DNA of 64,000 bases from Pomacea canaliculata. Lineage: Eukaryota > Mollusca > Gastropoda > Architaenioglossa > Ampullariidae. Each line of letters starts with the position of its first letter. Positions within the stretch are counted from its first letter, which is position 1. The stretch is from assembly GCF_003073045.1 (NCBI RefSeq), contig NC_037594.1, positions 31,670,737-31,734,736 of the forward strand. Reading direction: 5' to 3'. The notes under the pieces were generated by a model that did not search any database, was not told the DNA's origin, and saw only the letters and a program-made list of their open reading frames with translations. Of this stretch, positions 45,187 through 56,251 are shown piece by piece. A program made the translations under genes and the position numbers.

Positions 45187-45941
45187 GTGAGAAATTTAAT
45201 GCTTATGATTTGCAGTGATCTTCGCTTTGGTACTTTAAATCAGAAATAAATTATTATGACAGAATTCTGAAGCCACAAGTTTTAATCTTACAGTCATTAA
45301 TGTTCAAGATTTATTAGTCATTGCTCTCTTTATATCTGTATATATATATATATAAAATTTTTGCTTTGAATTTCTAGAATTTTGCTTATGTTGGTATGAA
45401 ATGAAGTGATTAAGCCAGTGTTAGGTTATTAGTTTATTCCTTGTCGCTCCATTGAGGAGCATTATAGGGTCACAAAGCCAAAGTTGGTGATGTCAACATC
45501 TTTAGCAAAATCTGCTAAACGTGGCAAAACCAAAGAATTTCATTTATATTATACTCAGAAATGGTTATTATATAACCACGGACGTATATAGTTCTTGATA
45601 TAACGAACGGCCCTCAGCGTGCGACAGAAAGCATCTCCACACAGTTTTCAGTAAGTTTTTCACAAGGGAGGTAACGCCAACACACTTCCTAAGTAACTGG
45701 GTTAAGAAAGCGTGGTTAAGTGTGCACTGATGGTCCAAGAACAGGAGATGGAATCTACCTTTTATACCGCGAAACTTCAAAATTGAAGGTGTGGCAGTAG
45801 CCAACTTGCGACGAAGCTAGTCGCATCGCAGGGTGCACGGAGAAAAAGTCCGAGTTAGAAATCTTCCCTGTCTTATCGCTGCAACCCACTGTGGTCCTCT
45901 CCCCTACCATTATGTGCATCCTCCATTGATCCTCTTTACAG
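45187..45941. other. UBF-cluster intron copy; no gene
   Basis: Intron-like sequence shared with 49859-50640 (TTCGCTTTGGTACTTTAA, TCGCTCC..TTGAGGAG, AACGAACGGCCC), with a TA run at 45340-45353. Confidence 0.6.
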
Positions 45942-46042
45942 TCATATAAAGTAAGAGGCAAGAAAATAAACTGGGATAAAGTGACTGTCAGCAATCACAG
46001 TGCAGAGCAATGCTAAGAATGTGGCAAGAATTGGAAAAGCAG
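45942..46042 (+). pseudogene. UBF-like N-terminal exon SYKVRG, 1-bp deletion
   Basis: As 42421-42522 (VSNHSAEQC) but one base is lost at TGCTAAGAATG, creating a TAA stop. Preceded by CTTTACAG, so its left flank differs from array copies. Confidence 0.72.
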
Positions 46043-46176
46043 GTATGGTGCGTGTTTTAGAGATTTTTTCTGTTTTTCCAGTGTAAAGGTTACAGAGATT
46101 ACTACTATCTTATAGAGTGTGGTGATGCATATGTGTTCGCACACTCTGCATATGTGTGTGTGAGTTTTGTGATCAG

Positions 46177-46317
46177 CCAGCAAGGCCACTGACACCACAA
46201 AGACGTGTTATAAAGGAACAGAGACAAAAAGTGAAAGCAAGAAATCCTGGAATAAAAGCGCCAGAGATTAACAGACTGTTGTCTGAGAAGAAGCAAAGTC
46301 TGTCACCCAGGAAACGG
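46177..46317 (+). CDS. HMG-box exon, divergent copy PARPLTP (open)
   Basis: 47 open codons: PARPLTPQRRVIKEQRQK, ARNPGIKAPEINRLLSEK, SLSPRKR, a clearer HMG box (helices 1-2) than the array copies, although the helix-2 Trp is Lys here (LLSEKKQSLS versus LLSQKWQSLS at 55.5 kb). The downstream intron equals the array intron; upstream the long intron has been lost, and sequence normally following the SYKVRG exon abuts it. Confidence 0.72.
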
Positions 46318-46664
46318 GTAAATTAAAAAATTTTCTGCTCTAAATTCTTTAAAAGTTTTCATTTAGTCTCTTGCTACTTATTAATATGACTTCAAATTCT
46401 CTTGAAAAATTCATCTTTGAAAAAGATGAATTCATTATGTGATCGCTGGAAATACCAAATCTGTTTTTCTTTTTTAGTTGAACATGAAATGTTGAAGTTC
46501 TGCTGTCTGTAGAAAATATGTTTTCTACCTTTGTGTGTATATATATATGTGTATGCACTTTTTGTGTAATTATATTCTTTTGATTCATACTGAAGTTTCT
46601 ATATTTTAAGGAATGTGTTGTAATTAAGCGAGTGGGCGCATGCTGGACGAGTGCATGGGAGTAA
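46318..46664 (+). repeat. UBF-array intron copy
   Basis: Same intron as after each QPVKP exon (TTCATCTTTGAAAAAGATGAA hairpin included), ending at GCATGGGAGTAA where the Gypsy fragment begins. Confidence 0.85.
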
Positions 46665-48310
46665 CTGTGGTGTCGAGCAGCTTGCCACGCTGGTAGCCCA
46701 AAAGTTAAGAGAGTGGAACAACACCACACCAGCGCAACCAGCCCCACCCCCACCAGCTTAGGCAACACCAACGACCTTTTTCAGAGAGGACGCCACCCGG
46801 TGTCCGCCCAGCGGGACTGCCACCTCGCATGCGTCAGCAGGGGAGAGGACTGTGCTACAGGTGTGGAATTCAAGGACATCTGGCGAGAGAGTGTCGGGCG
46901 AGTACTCCACGACATTTAAAAGGCAACCAGTCACTGTTAAGGTGCGGACAGTGACTGCACCAGCGACACCTATCTTGAGGACAAGGGAGCTCCAGACTGA
47001 TCATGCAGAACGAGACTCGTCCGAATATTTAGATGCTGTGTTGGTACCCTCCTTCGAATGTGATGTTACTGTTTGTGGTTTTGGTACACGCGTCTTGCTA
47101 GACAGTGGGTCACAGATCACGACCGTGGCAGAGCAGTTCTATCGAGATAATCTCTCTCACATTCCCCTATTGAATGTAGAGGAGATTTTGGGCTTTAAAC
47201 AGTCAGTGAGGGGAGCGGGTGACCAGGTGGTACCTTACACAGGTGCCATCAAGGTTAGCTGTTGTCTGCCAGCGACCGTAGTAGGGAGCAGTGATACTGT
47301 ACACGTTGTAGCACTAGTGAGTAAGGACACAGAGTATTCCTCTAAAGTACCTATCATTATCGGGACAAACCTTTTTAAGCAGTTAGCGGGGAAGGGAAAC
47401 CCTGAGGCCATTTTTCAGCAGATCCCTTCCGAAGTCGCGCTGGCAGTACGGCTTAAAGGGAGTGATGTCATTCTTCCAGCACATTCCCAGGTCATGGTAC
47501 AAGGAACCTCCAGGGGAACAGTACCACGGTCAGGTGTTGCAGTCTTAGTCCAAGAGCCCGTTTCACAACCCCTTCCAGAAGGTTTAGGTGTAATAACCAC
47601 CAAGGTAGTGGTAGCAGATTTGTCCAATATCGACGTCCTGTTATGTAATATCTGACAGGGACGTGAATCTAAAAGGGGGGGGGGGGGTGTCTGTGGTTGC
47701 AGATATTATGCGTATTGAGGCCGAATATGATGTCTACCAATTGTTACAGGAATTACATGCCGATGTGGTAAGTAATCATGCGAGCCCTGAGGTTCAAGGT
47801 CAAACTCGGACAAGAAATAGTAGTGGGTATCATTTCAGTTTGGACAGAACGTACCCGACGATTGGAGGGAACAATTTGAACAAAAACTTCAGGAATATAA
47901 AGATCTCTTTGTGCAGGACGAGTTTGACATTGGCCGGGCAAACACGGGCACAGAGTTTAATATGGAAGTCCAACCAGGGCCTAAAATTCGAGAGCGCGCT
48001 AGGCCGCTATCACCCCAAGACTTTCAGGACTGCAAACAGCATATCCAAGGGTTGCTAGATGCCGAGATTATCAGGCCCTCGACATCCTCCTTTGCTAGTC
48101 CTCTAGTCTTGGTCAGGAAGAAATCAGGGGCCCTGCGTATGTGTGTCGACTATCGCAAGCTGAACAGCCGCACTGTGCAGGACAGTTACAGCATTCCGAA
48201 GGTAGAAGACCTTTTCCTTACCCTAAGTCAGGCAAGATATTTTTCCAGCATGGACCTATGTAAAGCCTATTACCAGATTCCAATTGGACATAAAGCCGGA
48301 AGTACGTCAT
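46665..48310 (+). mobile_element. Ty3/Gypsy LTR retrotransposon fragment (gag 3' end to RT)
   Basis: A gag zinc knuckle (CYRCGIQGHLARECR, from 46853) is in one frame. Overlapping it one base behind is the pol frame with a retropepsin site LLDSGSQIT (about 47097) and, after a G9-G11 homopolymer frame break near 47675, RT residues CVDYRKLNSR and SSMDLCKAYYQIP. It stops inside RT at about 48305; no RNase H, integrase or LTR is visible. Dead fragment inserted in a UBF-array intron. Confidence 0.9.
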
Positions 48311-48713
48311 AAGCTATCATCTCACTGCCACCAACAGCTGTGCAGCCTTGACGTCACCTGCGAAAGCGCCGTTAGGTCCAAGTCACATGAAGCATCTTCA
48401 CCCTCGTCACCGGAAGTCAGCAGTGAAAAGGTCGTTGCGATGGAGACGAACGCCGAACCTGCTGACTGACACCAAGGAACCCTCTCTGAAAGCTCTGTCC
48501 GAAGCGGAAGACACCAAGACAGTGCTGAGCTCCGCACATGCGTACATCACAGTAGTTATAAGCTGGCTCTGTGTAAGAGAATCCTCACTGAGCAATTTAT
48601 AAAAAAGAAAAAGCATGTTACTTGTCAGCTGAGCCTGTATAATGAGCTTAGAAGATCCTAATGATGAAAATCACAACGAAATTCAAGATTCTTTGTTCTG
48701 TCACCCTCTAAGG
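48311..48713. other. unassigned; copy of 53527-53693 at right
   Basis: 48345-48540 has a Ser/Glu/Lys-rich open frame without recognised similarity. 48552-48713 (AGTAGTTATAAGCTGGCTCT onward) is a copy of 53527-53693. Confidence 0.5.
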
Positions 48714-49052
48714 CAGTGGTTCTCAAAGTGTGGTCCGCGGACCACTAGTGGTCCCCGGGCATAAGTCAGGTGGTCCGCGGCTGACAGTCGTCATATGTCA
48801 GCAAAGTGATGTTTAAAGTGATACATTCCTCGCATTAACATTTTAATTACAAATAACGAGGTAGTTTTATGTCAACTTATTACTATACTACTGTCACAGA
48901 AGGACATTTATTTAGTTTTGAATTGTAATAAAACAAATGCGGCAATTTAATTTTGAAATTCATAGTACAGAGGGATTTTAGGCCTTGGTGGTCCGCCATA
49001 TTTTTTACTTAAGTAAAGTGGTCCGCGGTCCGAAATACTTTGAGAACTACTG
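48714..49052. mobile_element. hAT-type MITE, copy 1
   Basis: Starts CAGTGGTTCTCAAAGTGTGG and ends CTTTGAGAACTACTG, the inverted terminus. CAGNGG..GAGAACC-type ends and 8-bp target duplications are hAT hallmarks. Non-coding, 339 bp. Left flank CTCTAAGG, right flank GTCTATAC: they do not match each other (see copy 2). Confidence 0.9.
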
Positions 49053-49772
49053 GTCTATACCAGCTCTCCGTGGCAGTGCTTCTCCCAGTCCCTATGTCTG
49101 TCCTTATTTGGAAGAGAAGACATTTTTCAGCTCACATGAGGCAGACAAAATTTGTTACAAAAACAGACAGTGCCCGTTGCCCGTTGCAATGCCACCCTTC
49201 ATAGTGTTTAAAATTGTTGATTTATCAGAAGAACATGTTCATATGTCGTGGGTACGGGTGTGGCTGAGCGGGGTGGAGGAGGAAAAATAAAAATACAAAC
49301 CGGGAAGAGGCCGTGCAGTTGTCTGGTGGCGAGCTCAGGAGACAGAATGGTAAGTCAACCTGTTACACTTGCGTCTTTGAAATTACTTTATTTTTTTGAT
49401 TGTTTGCCTTCCTTTCCTAATAATATTAGATATGACTGTTGACATTGTCGCATGAGTTCAGCTACGGGAACACAACGAATGAATAAGACTGTAAAGCACA
49501 AGATTTACATACAGATTGCGACGGACATTATTTGCGACAGCAGACTTGACTTAAACTTATGAGATTGACTCAGATGCTAAGACGATCGTGGCCCAAGCCA
49601 ATTATAGGATACCAGTTTTAACAGCCTTCCATTTTCAGTCGCCAGTGACCAATGGAGTATTTACAATGCATAATCTGCAGTTGTACCATTAATCCCATTT
49701 TGCATGTCTGGATGGAAATGGATATATGGGTTAAACTGAAATTATGTTTAATCTGTACCTCTTTACTTCCAG
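49053..49772. other. unassigned sequence between MITEs
   Basis: No recognised gene. The last ~40 bases are UBF-cluster intron. Confidence 0.4.
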
Positions 49773-49858
49773 TCTATGAAAACATATCAGTGTTTATTTG
49801 GTCGCACATCGACTTTCCCAATCTCTGAATGAGAGTGGCATCGAAGAATCTGTGTCAG
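49773..49858 (+). pseudogene. UBF-cluster exon of unknown content (form B)
   Basis: Same position relative to introns as 45111-45186 (TACTTCCAG acceptor, GTGAGA donor) but unrelated sequence and length (86 bases). The frame starting SMKTYQCLFGRTSTFP meets a TGA. Confidence 0.4.
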
Positions 49859-50639
49859 GTGAGAAATTTAATGATTATGATTTGCAGTGATCTTCGCTTT
49901 GGTACTTTAATTCAGAAATAAATTATGACAGAATTCTGAAGCCACAAGTTTTTAATCTTACAGTCATTAATGTTCAAGATTTATTAGTCATTGCTCTCTT
50001 TATTTCTGTATATATATATAAAATTTTTGCTTTGAATTTCTAGAATTTTGCTTCTGTTGGTATGAAATGAAGTGATGTGTCAAAATGTAAGCCAGTGTTA
50101 GGTTATTAGTTTATTCCTGGTCGCTCCCTTGAGGAGTATAGGGTCACAAAGCCAAAGTTGGTGATATCAACATCTTTAGCGAAATCTGCTTTTTGTTGAT
50201 CTTTTGATGTTTTGGGTTTTTTTTAACCTCTAGTAGTGCATTTTGTAATAGATAATATAAAAATTACAATATTTGCTTTGGTGACTAAGTCCTTAAAATT
50301 GTGATGTTATCTAGGAGGTTTTGAAATGTAAAAAATCTGTAATGTGGCCTTCGATCAGGGCAAACGATCAGACGGAAGATTTCTAACTCAGACTTTTTTC
50401 CTCCGTGCACTCTGCGATGCGACTATCTTCGTCGCAAGTTGGCTACCGCCACATACAATTCAATTCTATAAAACTTGGCAAAACCAAAGAATTTCATTTA
50501 TATTATACTCAGAAATGGTTATTATATAACCACGGACATATATAGTTCGTGATATAACGAACGGCCCCCAGCGTGCGACAGTTAACAGCAAGTTTTTCAC
50601 AAGGGAAGTAATGCCAACACATTTCCTGAAGTAACTGGG

Positions 50640-51640
50640 TTAAGATGGTGTTCATTCCTGCTAAGTTTTTATGTTATTCTAGTACTCGATATTTTGCGTT
50701 AAGGGCTCTAATTTCTTTGTTTCTGGCTTTTGCTTTGCTTTTGCTGTGTTGGATTGTTATGTCTTTGAGTCTTTCTTTTAGTCGGTCCCACCAGTCCAGG
50801 AGAAGGAGGCCTTTTAGTTTGGTTAGTGAGGCAAAGTGTAGCAGGATGTTGATTTTATTGATGTAGTGTCTTGCAGGAGTGATGTATTCAATTTCCAAAA
50901 GCTCTTACCTACGTTGGTTGGTGTCGTGTGGGAAAGTTCTATTTGGACATAGTCGTGGTCGGAAAAGGGGCATACTATGTGTTCGGCCGTTAGTACGTGT
51001 TGGGCCAGGCTGTGGGAGATGAAGATTTTGTCAAGTCTACAGCCTACCTGGGAGCTATGCCATGTAACGCTCGTCGTGTTGGGGTGCAGGAGTCTGTATG
51101 CGTCTACAAGTCTATGGTCCCTTACCGCTGCCGATAGTTCGGCGTGACCGATCTTTCCTGTGTCTGGGTTGCCCCCTATTTTGTCTAATGTGGAGTTAGC
51201 GATGCAGTTGAAATCTCCAGCGAGGATTTGCGGGTGAGATGTGGCTAAAAGTGGGTATAAATCTTTGAAGAAAGTTTTACGCTCGCACAGGTCGTTGGGG
51301 GCGTATATGTTGGTGATTTGCATCGTGCATGCGTTGATCGTTACTGTGGCTGTTATGTACCTACCGAGGAAATCTGTCTGAAAGTGGTGTATTTCTGCAT
51401 TTAGTTTGTTGTTTATGTAAAGGGCTGCCCCCTTGCCCCTTGGGGTGGTGAGCGACCATATTATTTTGCCGTCGAGTTTCTGGGCGATCTCATTTCCTAT
51501 CTGCAGGGAATCTGTGTGTGTTTCCTGAAGTAAGAGGATGTCTATGTTGTGTTTCTGTATGTGTTGGTGAAGTGCGTTGATTTTGTGGTCGTGTCAGAAC
51601 CTCTGCAGTTGAGGTTTGATATGCGCATGGTCGCCGTTTG
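50640..51640 (-). mobile_element. Tx1/L1-type LINE ORF2, 5' part
   Basis: From about 51637 the minus strand reads MRISNLNCRG, then (frame change) NIDILLLQETHTDSLQ, ITNIYAPND, ILAGDFNCIAN, and PFSDHDYVQIEL: the apurinic endonuclease domain with its QETH, GDFN and SDH catalytic motifs. After a second frame change the linker WWDRLKERLKDITIQ follows. No RT; the element stops at about 50640. Confidence 0.85.
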
Positions 51641-51673
51641 TGTTACGAGGTGAAGTGTGATGATGGTGTATAC

Positions 51674-52040
51674 CAGTGGTTCTCAAAGTGTGGTCCGCGG
51701 ACCACTAGTGGTCCGTGGGCATAAGTCAGTTGGTCCGCGGCTGACAGTCGTCATATATCAGAAATGTGATGTTTAAAGTGATGCATTCCTCGCATTAACA
51801 TTTTAATTACAAATAACGAGGCAGTTTTATGTCAACTTATTACTATACTACTGTCACAGAAGGACATTTAGTTTTGAATTAAAATGAAACAAATGCGGCA
51901 ATTTAAATTTGAAATTCATAGTACAGAGTGATTTTTAGGCCTTGGTGGTCCGCCATATTTTTTACTTAGGCCTTGGTGGTCCGCCATATTTTTTACTTAA
52001 GTAAAGTGGTCCGCGGTCCGAAAAACTTTGAGAACCACTG
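51674..52040. mobile_element. hAT-type MITE, copy 2
   Basis: Same orientation and ends as copy 1 (CAGTGGTTCTCAAAGTGTGG ... CTTTGAGAACCACTG). A 31-bp internal duplication (GGCCTTGGTGGTCCGCCATA...) makes it 367 bp. Left flank GTGTATAC, right flank CTCTAAGG. Confidence 0.9.
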
Positions 52041-52142
52041 CTCTAAGGGATATTGAGATATTAAAAATATATCCATACACAACTGATTTAAGGTAAATGT
52101 GTCAAGAAATATGTCAAACTGGATACCATCTACAAGTACTAC

Positions 52143-53492
52143 ATGCAGATATACACAGATGGCTCCCACGACCCAGAGACATTTGAAACTGGACTAGGAG
52201 TCTATAGTCCTGACTACATAAACCTTTCAATCAAACTACCAACCCACACCTCCATTTTCACAGCTGAGATGACTGCTATACAGACAGCCCTTGAGAATAT
52301 ACATCTCACAATGGGAAACACCACAAGACAACAGTTCTTAGTACTTTCAGACTCCTTGTCAGCACTCCAGGCTCTTCAAAATCTATCATCTAGCAGACTA
52401 GACATTGTTTATGAAATACTGTCCCTCATAAACAAGATCACCACTGGAAATGGTGCTGTCAGGTTCCTTTGGGTTCCCTCCCATATTGGGTTAAAAGGGA
52501 ACGAGGAAGCCGATAAACTAGCCAAAAGGGCAGTAAAACAAACCAACAATCATAAAATAACTACCCTAAACATCTCTATTTCACCTGCGGAGAGGAGAAT
52601 GGCTATAAAACCAGCAATAAAATTACGATGGAATGAGAAGTACAAGTTTAAAGGTAAAGGAAATAGGAGACTGCTAGATGATCGTCCTAGTACTACCCTG
52701 ATTTTCTTTGGCACTAATAGGTTCAGTCAATCAAAGATAGCCAGAATGAGGCTTGGCGGGGAATATTTCACAAAATATAGGTTACACCCTCTTTCATGTA
52801 CATGTGGGGATAGGCTTAGCACTTCGCACGTACTTCTGGAGTGTTATGAAATCAAAGATGACAGAGTTGTCTTAAGTCGGGTCTTAAATAAACACAGGCT
52901 ATCCTTAAACATTATCAACTGTCTTAACCCACCAAAAGATATATGGCACACCATACTGTCATTGGTAGTGACCGTGGTGGCACACCACGCGTGTGGTAAG
53001 CTTATTTAAACAGGTTTCTATAGGTTGGACTAAACAGGTTGAAGGTAGTCCTGAGTAAGTCTTTCAAAGTTTACTTATATGGAGATCAACTATCTACCGG
53101 GTGATTGATCATCAGAACTACAGCTGAACTGAATACTTATTATATTTAATATTTATTATTTTAAATTTGAGAAAGTAAATAAATAATTCGTTCATGTAAT
53201 TAACGGCTTAAATAGTAGAAATATGGCAACATATCTGGTAACCTGGACTCTACATCACCTCTGCGGACCTGGCAGGCCTCCAGGACATCCTAAGCGCTGC
53301 ATCAAAGATGGTACAGGGCTCCAATAAACAGTGCTTGCTGAACCCGTGACCGGCATCCCTTCTCCTTTTCCTACTGGTTCCGCCACTCTCAAAAACTTCC
53401 CATCTCCTAACCTCTACCTCCCTTACCCCCTCCCCCACAGTGTGAAATCGCCTTCAGGTGGAAGCACTTTCCTTTTAACTACAACAACAAAA
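52143..53492 (+). mobile_element. I/Nimb-type LINE: RNase H, C-terminal domain and 3' UTR
   Basis: 52143-53009 is one open frame of 288 residues. RNase H motifs are complete: IYTDGS (Asp), FTAEMTAI (Glu), LVLSDSLSAL (Asp) and WVPSHIGLKGNEEADKLAK. Then the conserved tail IARMRLGGEYFTKY and CTCGDRLSTSHVLLEC (Cys/His cluster). The 3' UTR ends in ACTACAACAACAAA at about 53492. 5'-truncated: RT and endonuclease absent. Longer and more intact than the copy at 25863-26760. Confidence 0.92.
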
Positions 53493-53526
53493 TATGGCTT
53501 CCCTTGATAAACTATACTGTGGTACA

Positions 53527-53725
53527 TTACAGTAGTTATAAGCTGGCTCTGTGTAAGAGAATCGTCACTGAGCAATTTATAAAAAAGAAAAAGCATGTTA
53601 CTTGTCAGCTGAGCATGTATAACGTACTAAAAAGATCCTAATGATGAAGATCACAACGAAATTCAAGATTCTTTGTTCTGTCACCCTCTAAGGGATATTG
53701 AGATATTAAAAATATATCCATACAT
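53527..53725. repeat. unoccupied copy of the MITE target region
   Basis: Same sequence as 48552-48713 joined directly to 52049-52080, with a single CTCTAAGG at 53686-53693. It shows what the locus looked like before the 48714-52040 segment arrived. Confidence 0.9.
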
Positions 53726-53867
53726 GTTCATCTTTATAAATAGTGTCTGTTATTCACATACACTCACTGGTTGGTTGTTGAAAGCTTTTGAAAAACCTAA
53801 CAGCAGCAGCAACAAAAAAAAAAAATGAAAACTAATTCTTGGTATCATACGCTCCAATCCAGAGGAA

Positions 53868-54032
53868 GAGATAGTAGAGGATACAAAGGAGGACCTCGAC
53901 TCGTGAACTAGACTAGCAATGACAGACTTACTCTGATCGAGTCAATTTGATCACAATGCCCAGATAATGATTCTTTGTCATATAAAGTAAGAGAAAATAA
54001 AATAAACTGGGATAAAGTGACTGTGTGTGTAA
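53868..54032 (+). pseudogene. UBF-like N-terminal exon with acidic leader
   Basis: Extends further upstream than other copies: PEEEIVEDTKEDLDS precedes the TSNDRLTLIESI segment. A 5-base duplication (ACTAGACTAG), a CGA to TGA change in ESIR, and loss of the end of the exon inactivate it. Confidence 0.68.
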
Positions 54033-54116
54033 TCACAATTGCTGCTGGTGATTAAAATGGAAGTATTACTGATGTTAGTGAAGGATGTTTTCGATGCAGA
54101 AATGTTTTTGTTACAG

Positions 54117-54235
54117 CTGAGCACCTCTCAGTTATCTGACAAATTGCTTGCAAAGTATTCAAAGCTGGAACCCTCAAAAAAAAAAAAAAAAAAAAGTGGA
54201 GTAGTAAAGCCATGGAATCAATACCAGATTATGAG
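54117..54235 (+). pseudogene. HMG-box exon LSTSQ, outlying copy
   Basis: A20 tract followed by GTGGAG puts the second half out of frame. Donor changed to GTCAAG. Confidence 0.68.
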
Positions 54236-54613
54236 GTCAAGTAAAAAAGAGCAGTTTGTATGTTGCTGTCAGTTTATTTTGTAGCTATAATGGGAATGAA
54301 ACAAGCAGTCAGCTTAGTTAAATTTGAGGCAGGTTGACTGCTTTGAATTAGCATATAGTATCGTAACAATAACAACAGTTAAATTTAGTACTGCGCATTT
54401 TCCTGTGCAGAGGTGAACGCTAAGCTATACTTACAACTAGAAACAAGTAGTTTAGCACACAACAAAGCAGACGCTTTACCACATAAAATTAGATTCCTAT
54501 AGATTGACAAACATTTAATTAGTTGTGGAGTCAATGAGAATAGAATGTTTGGATATAATCCTTATGTCTTCTTGTTGCTTTTAGCTTTTTAAAGTACTTC
54601 TTAAACTGTCCAG

Positions 54614-54694
54614 GATTCGGATCCTGGAATAACAATCCCAGATATTACCAGACTGTTGTCTCAGAAGTGGCAAAGTCTGTCACCCAGGAAATGG
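54614..54694 (+). pseudogene. HMG-box exon, 5'-truncated (PGITIPDITRLL)
   Basis: The usual acceptor (AAACTGTCCAG) is kept, but only the second half of the exon remains (PGITIPDITRLLSQKW, SLSPRKW), 81 bases and open. Confidence 0.65.
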
Positions 54695-55215
54695 GTAAAT
54701 TAAACAATTTTCTGCTCTAAATTCTTTAAAAGTTTTCATTTAGTCCCTTGCTACTTATTAATATGACTTCAAATTCTCTTGAAAAATTCATCTTTGAAAA
54801 AGATGAATTCATTATGTGATCGCTGGAAATACCAAATCTGTTTTTCTTTTCTGGTGGGGTGAGCGATGGTCATACCGGAGGAAGGACGTGTGCGTGACTT
54901 CGTCCGATAAAAAATTTGTTTTTTGGACACAAAACGAATGTGCAGCCTATAAATGACAGAGGATAGTGTACTGATGGATATATATATATATGTTATAACC
55001 TCACTTCAGACTTGTTTTTCTAAAAAAAAATATGTGATTCGAGAGATATCTGCGGTGGGAAAGTGCGGGGATACGTGCAACGTGCGAACATACAACTGCT
55101 GACCTCTGGTCAACTAAGAAGTTGGTGTTGGACGATCGCGTGGCCTGTGTTTGCAGGTGTTGTGATTCTTGATGCTGTGTTGTCCTTCCTTTCTGCCTCT
55201 TTAGAACGTTAAGCA

Positions 55216-55371
55216 ATGGCTCCGAAAAAAGACAAGAAAAGGAAACAAGAATCAAGCGCCGAAGAAAGTTCTTTCAGCACGCCTCAGAAGATGGAAGAGA
55301 TAGAAAAATCAAGGGACAGTCGTCAGAAGGAGAGAGCGGGAAGCGTGACCAAAAAAAGTAGACCATCCCAA
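55216..55371 (+). CDS. candidate first exon of an HMG-box protein
   Basis: ATG in context AAGCAATGGC opens MAPKKDKKRKQESSAEESSF, a basic/acidic low-complexity tail typical of nuclear proteins, preceded by a non-coding region with no UBF-array intron. It is followed within ~60 bases by an HMG-box exon. The donor that would join them in frame is uncertain (AAAAAAA/GTAGAC is one option). Confidence 0.45.
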
Positions 55372-55427
55372 TCACATGACAGACAGACTCTCCTAACTCA
55401 AACCTTCTCCTTTACAGTCTCAGAAAC

Positions 55428-55559
55428 ATGCTGACTCCATATATACGTTACATAAGGGAACACACAGAAAATGTTAAAGCAAAGAATCCTGGAATAACAC
55501 TCCCAGATATTACCAGACTGTTGTCTCAGAAGTGGCAAAGTCTGTCACCCAGGAAATGG
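55428..55559 (+). CDS. HMG-box exon (helices 1-2), best-conserved copy
   Basis: TTTACAG acceptor and GTAAAT donor. Reads NMLTPYIRYIREHTENVKAK, NPGITLPDITRLLSQKWQS, SLSPRKW. LTPYIRYI matches UBF box 1 (LTPYFRFF) and the helix-2 Trp is intact. The intron after it is the array intron. With the exon at 56252 it makes one complete HMG box. Confidence 0.75.
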
Positions 55560-56251
55560 GTAAATTAAACAATTTTCTGCTCTAAATTCTTTAAAAGTTT
55601 TCATTTAGTCCCTTGCTACTTATTAATATGACTTCAAATTCTCTTGAAAAATTCATCTTTGAAAAAGATGAATTCATTATGTGATCACTGGAAATACCAA
55701 ATCTGTTTTTCTTTTTTAGTTGAACATGAAATGTTGAAGTTCTGCTGTCTGCAGAAAATATGTTTTCTACTTTTGTGATATTTAGTGTACTTAGTGTGTT
55801 ATTCGGTTGGGGTAAGGTTGATTAGAATGGTTAAAGTAGTGAACTGGTCAAGCAGGCGGATCATCAGCCCGACTGACGCGCGAAATGTCTGGCTCCCCTA
55901 TTCAACACCGGTGGCCAGTCAGCACTAGCGACAACACCTGACGTAAGCGGCCGCGATTCAACCACGGAAGCGAAGTCTGGGGCAGGGGTGGCGTGTTAGA
56001 GAACAGCCGACGGAGATCCGTCTGGTGTGAGACGTTAAAAAGGTCCCAGGGACTTGAGATATGATTGTATCTGGATGTAAGGAATCTTTTGGTGAACTGT
56101 AACGGATGGTCGTGGTGCGAAGCTAGGAAAACAGTGCTTTCTCTCTAAAGGTTTGATCTTTTTATTCATACATAGTGTACGAGAAGATGCAGGGCCAAGA
56201 AATTTGCAAAGGTGTTCTTTTTGCACTCACAGTTTTACTGTGTTGTTTTAG

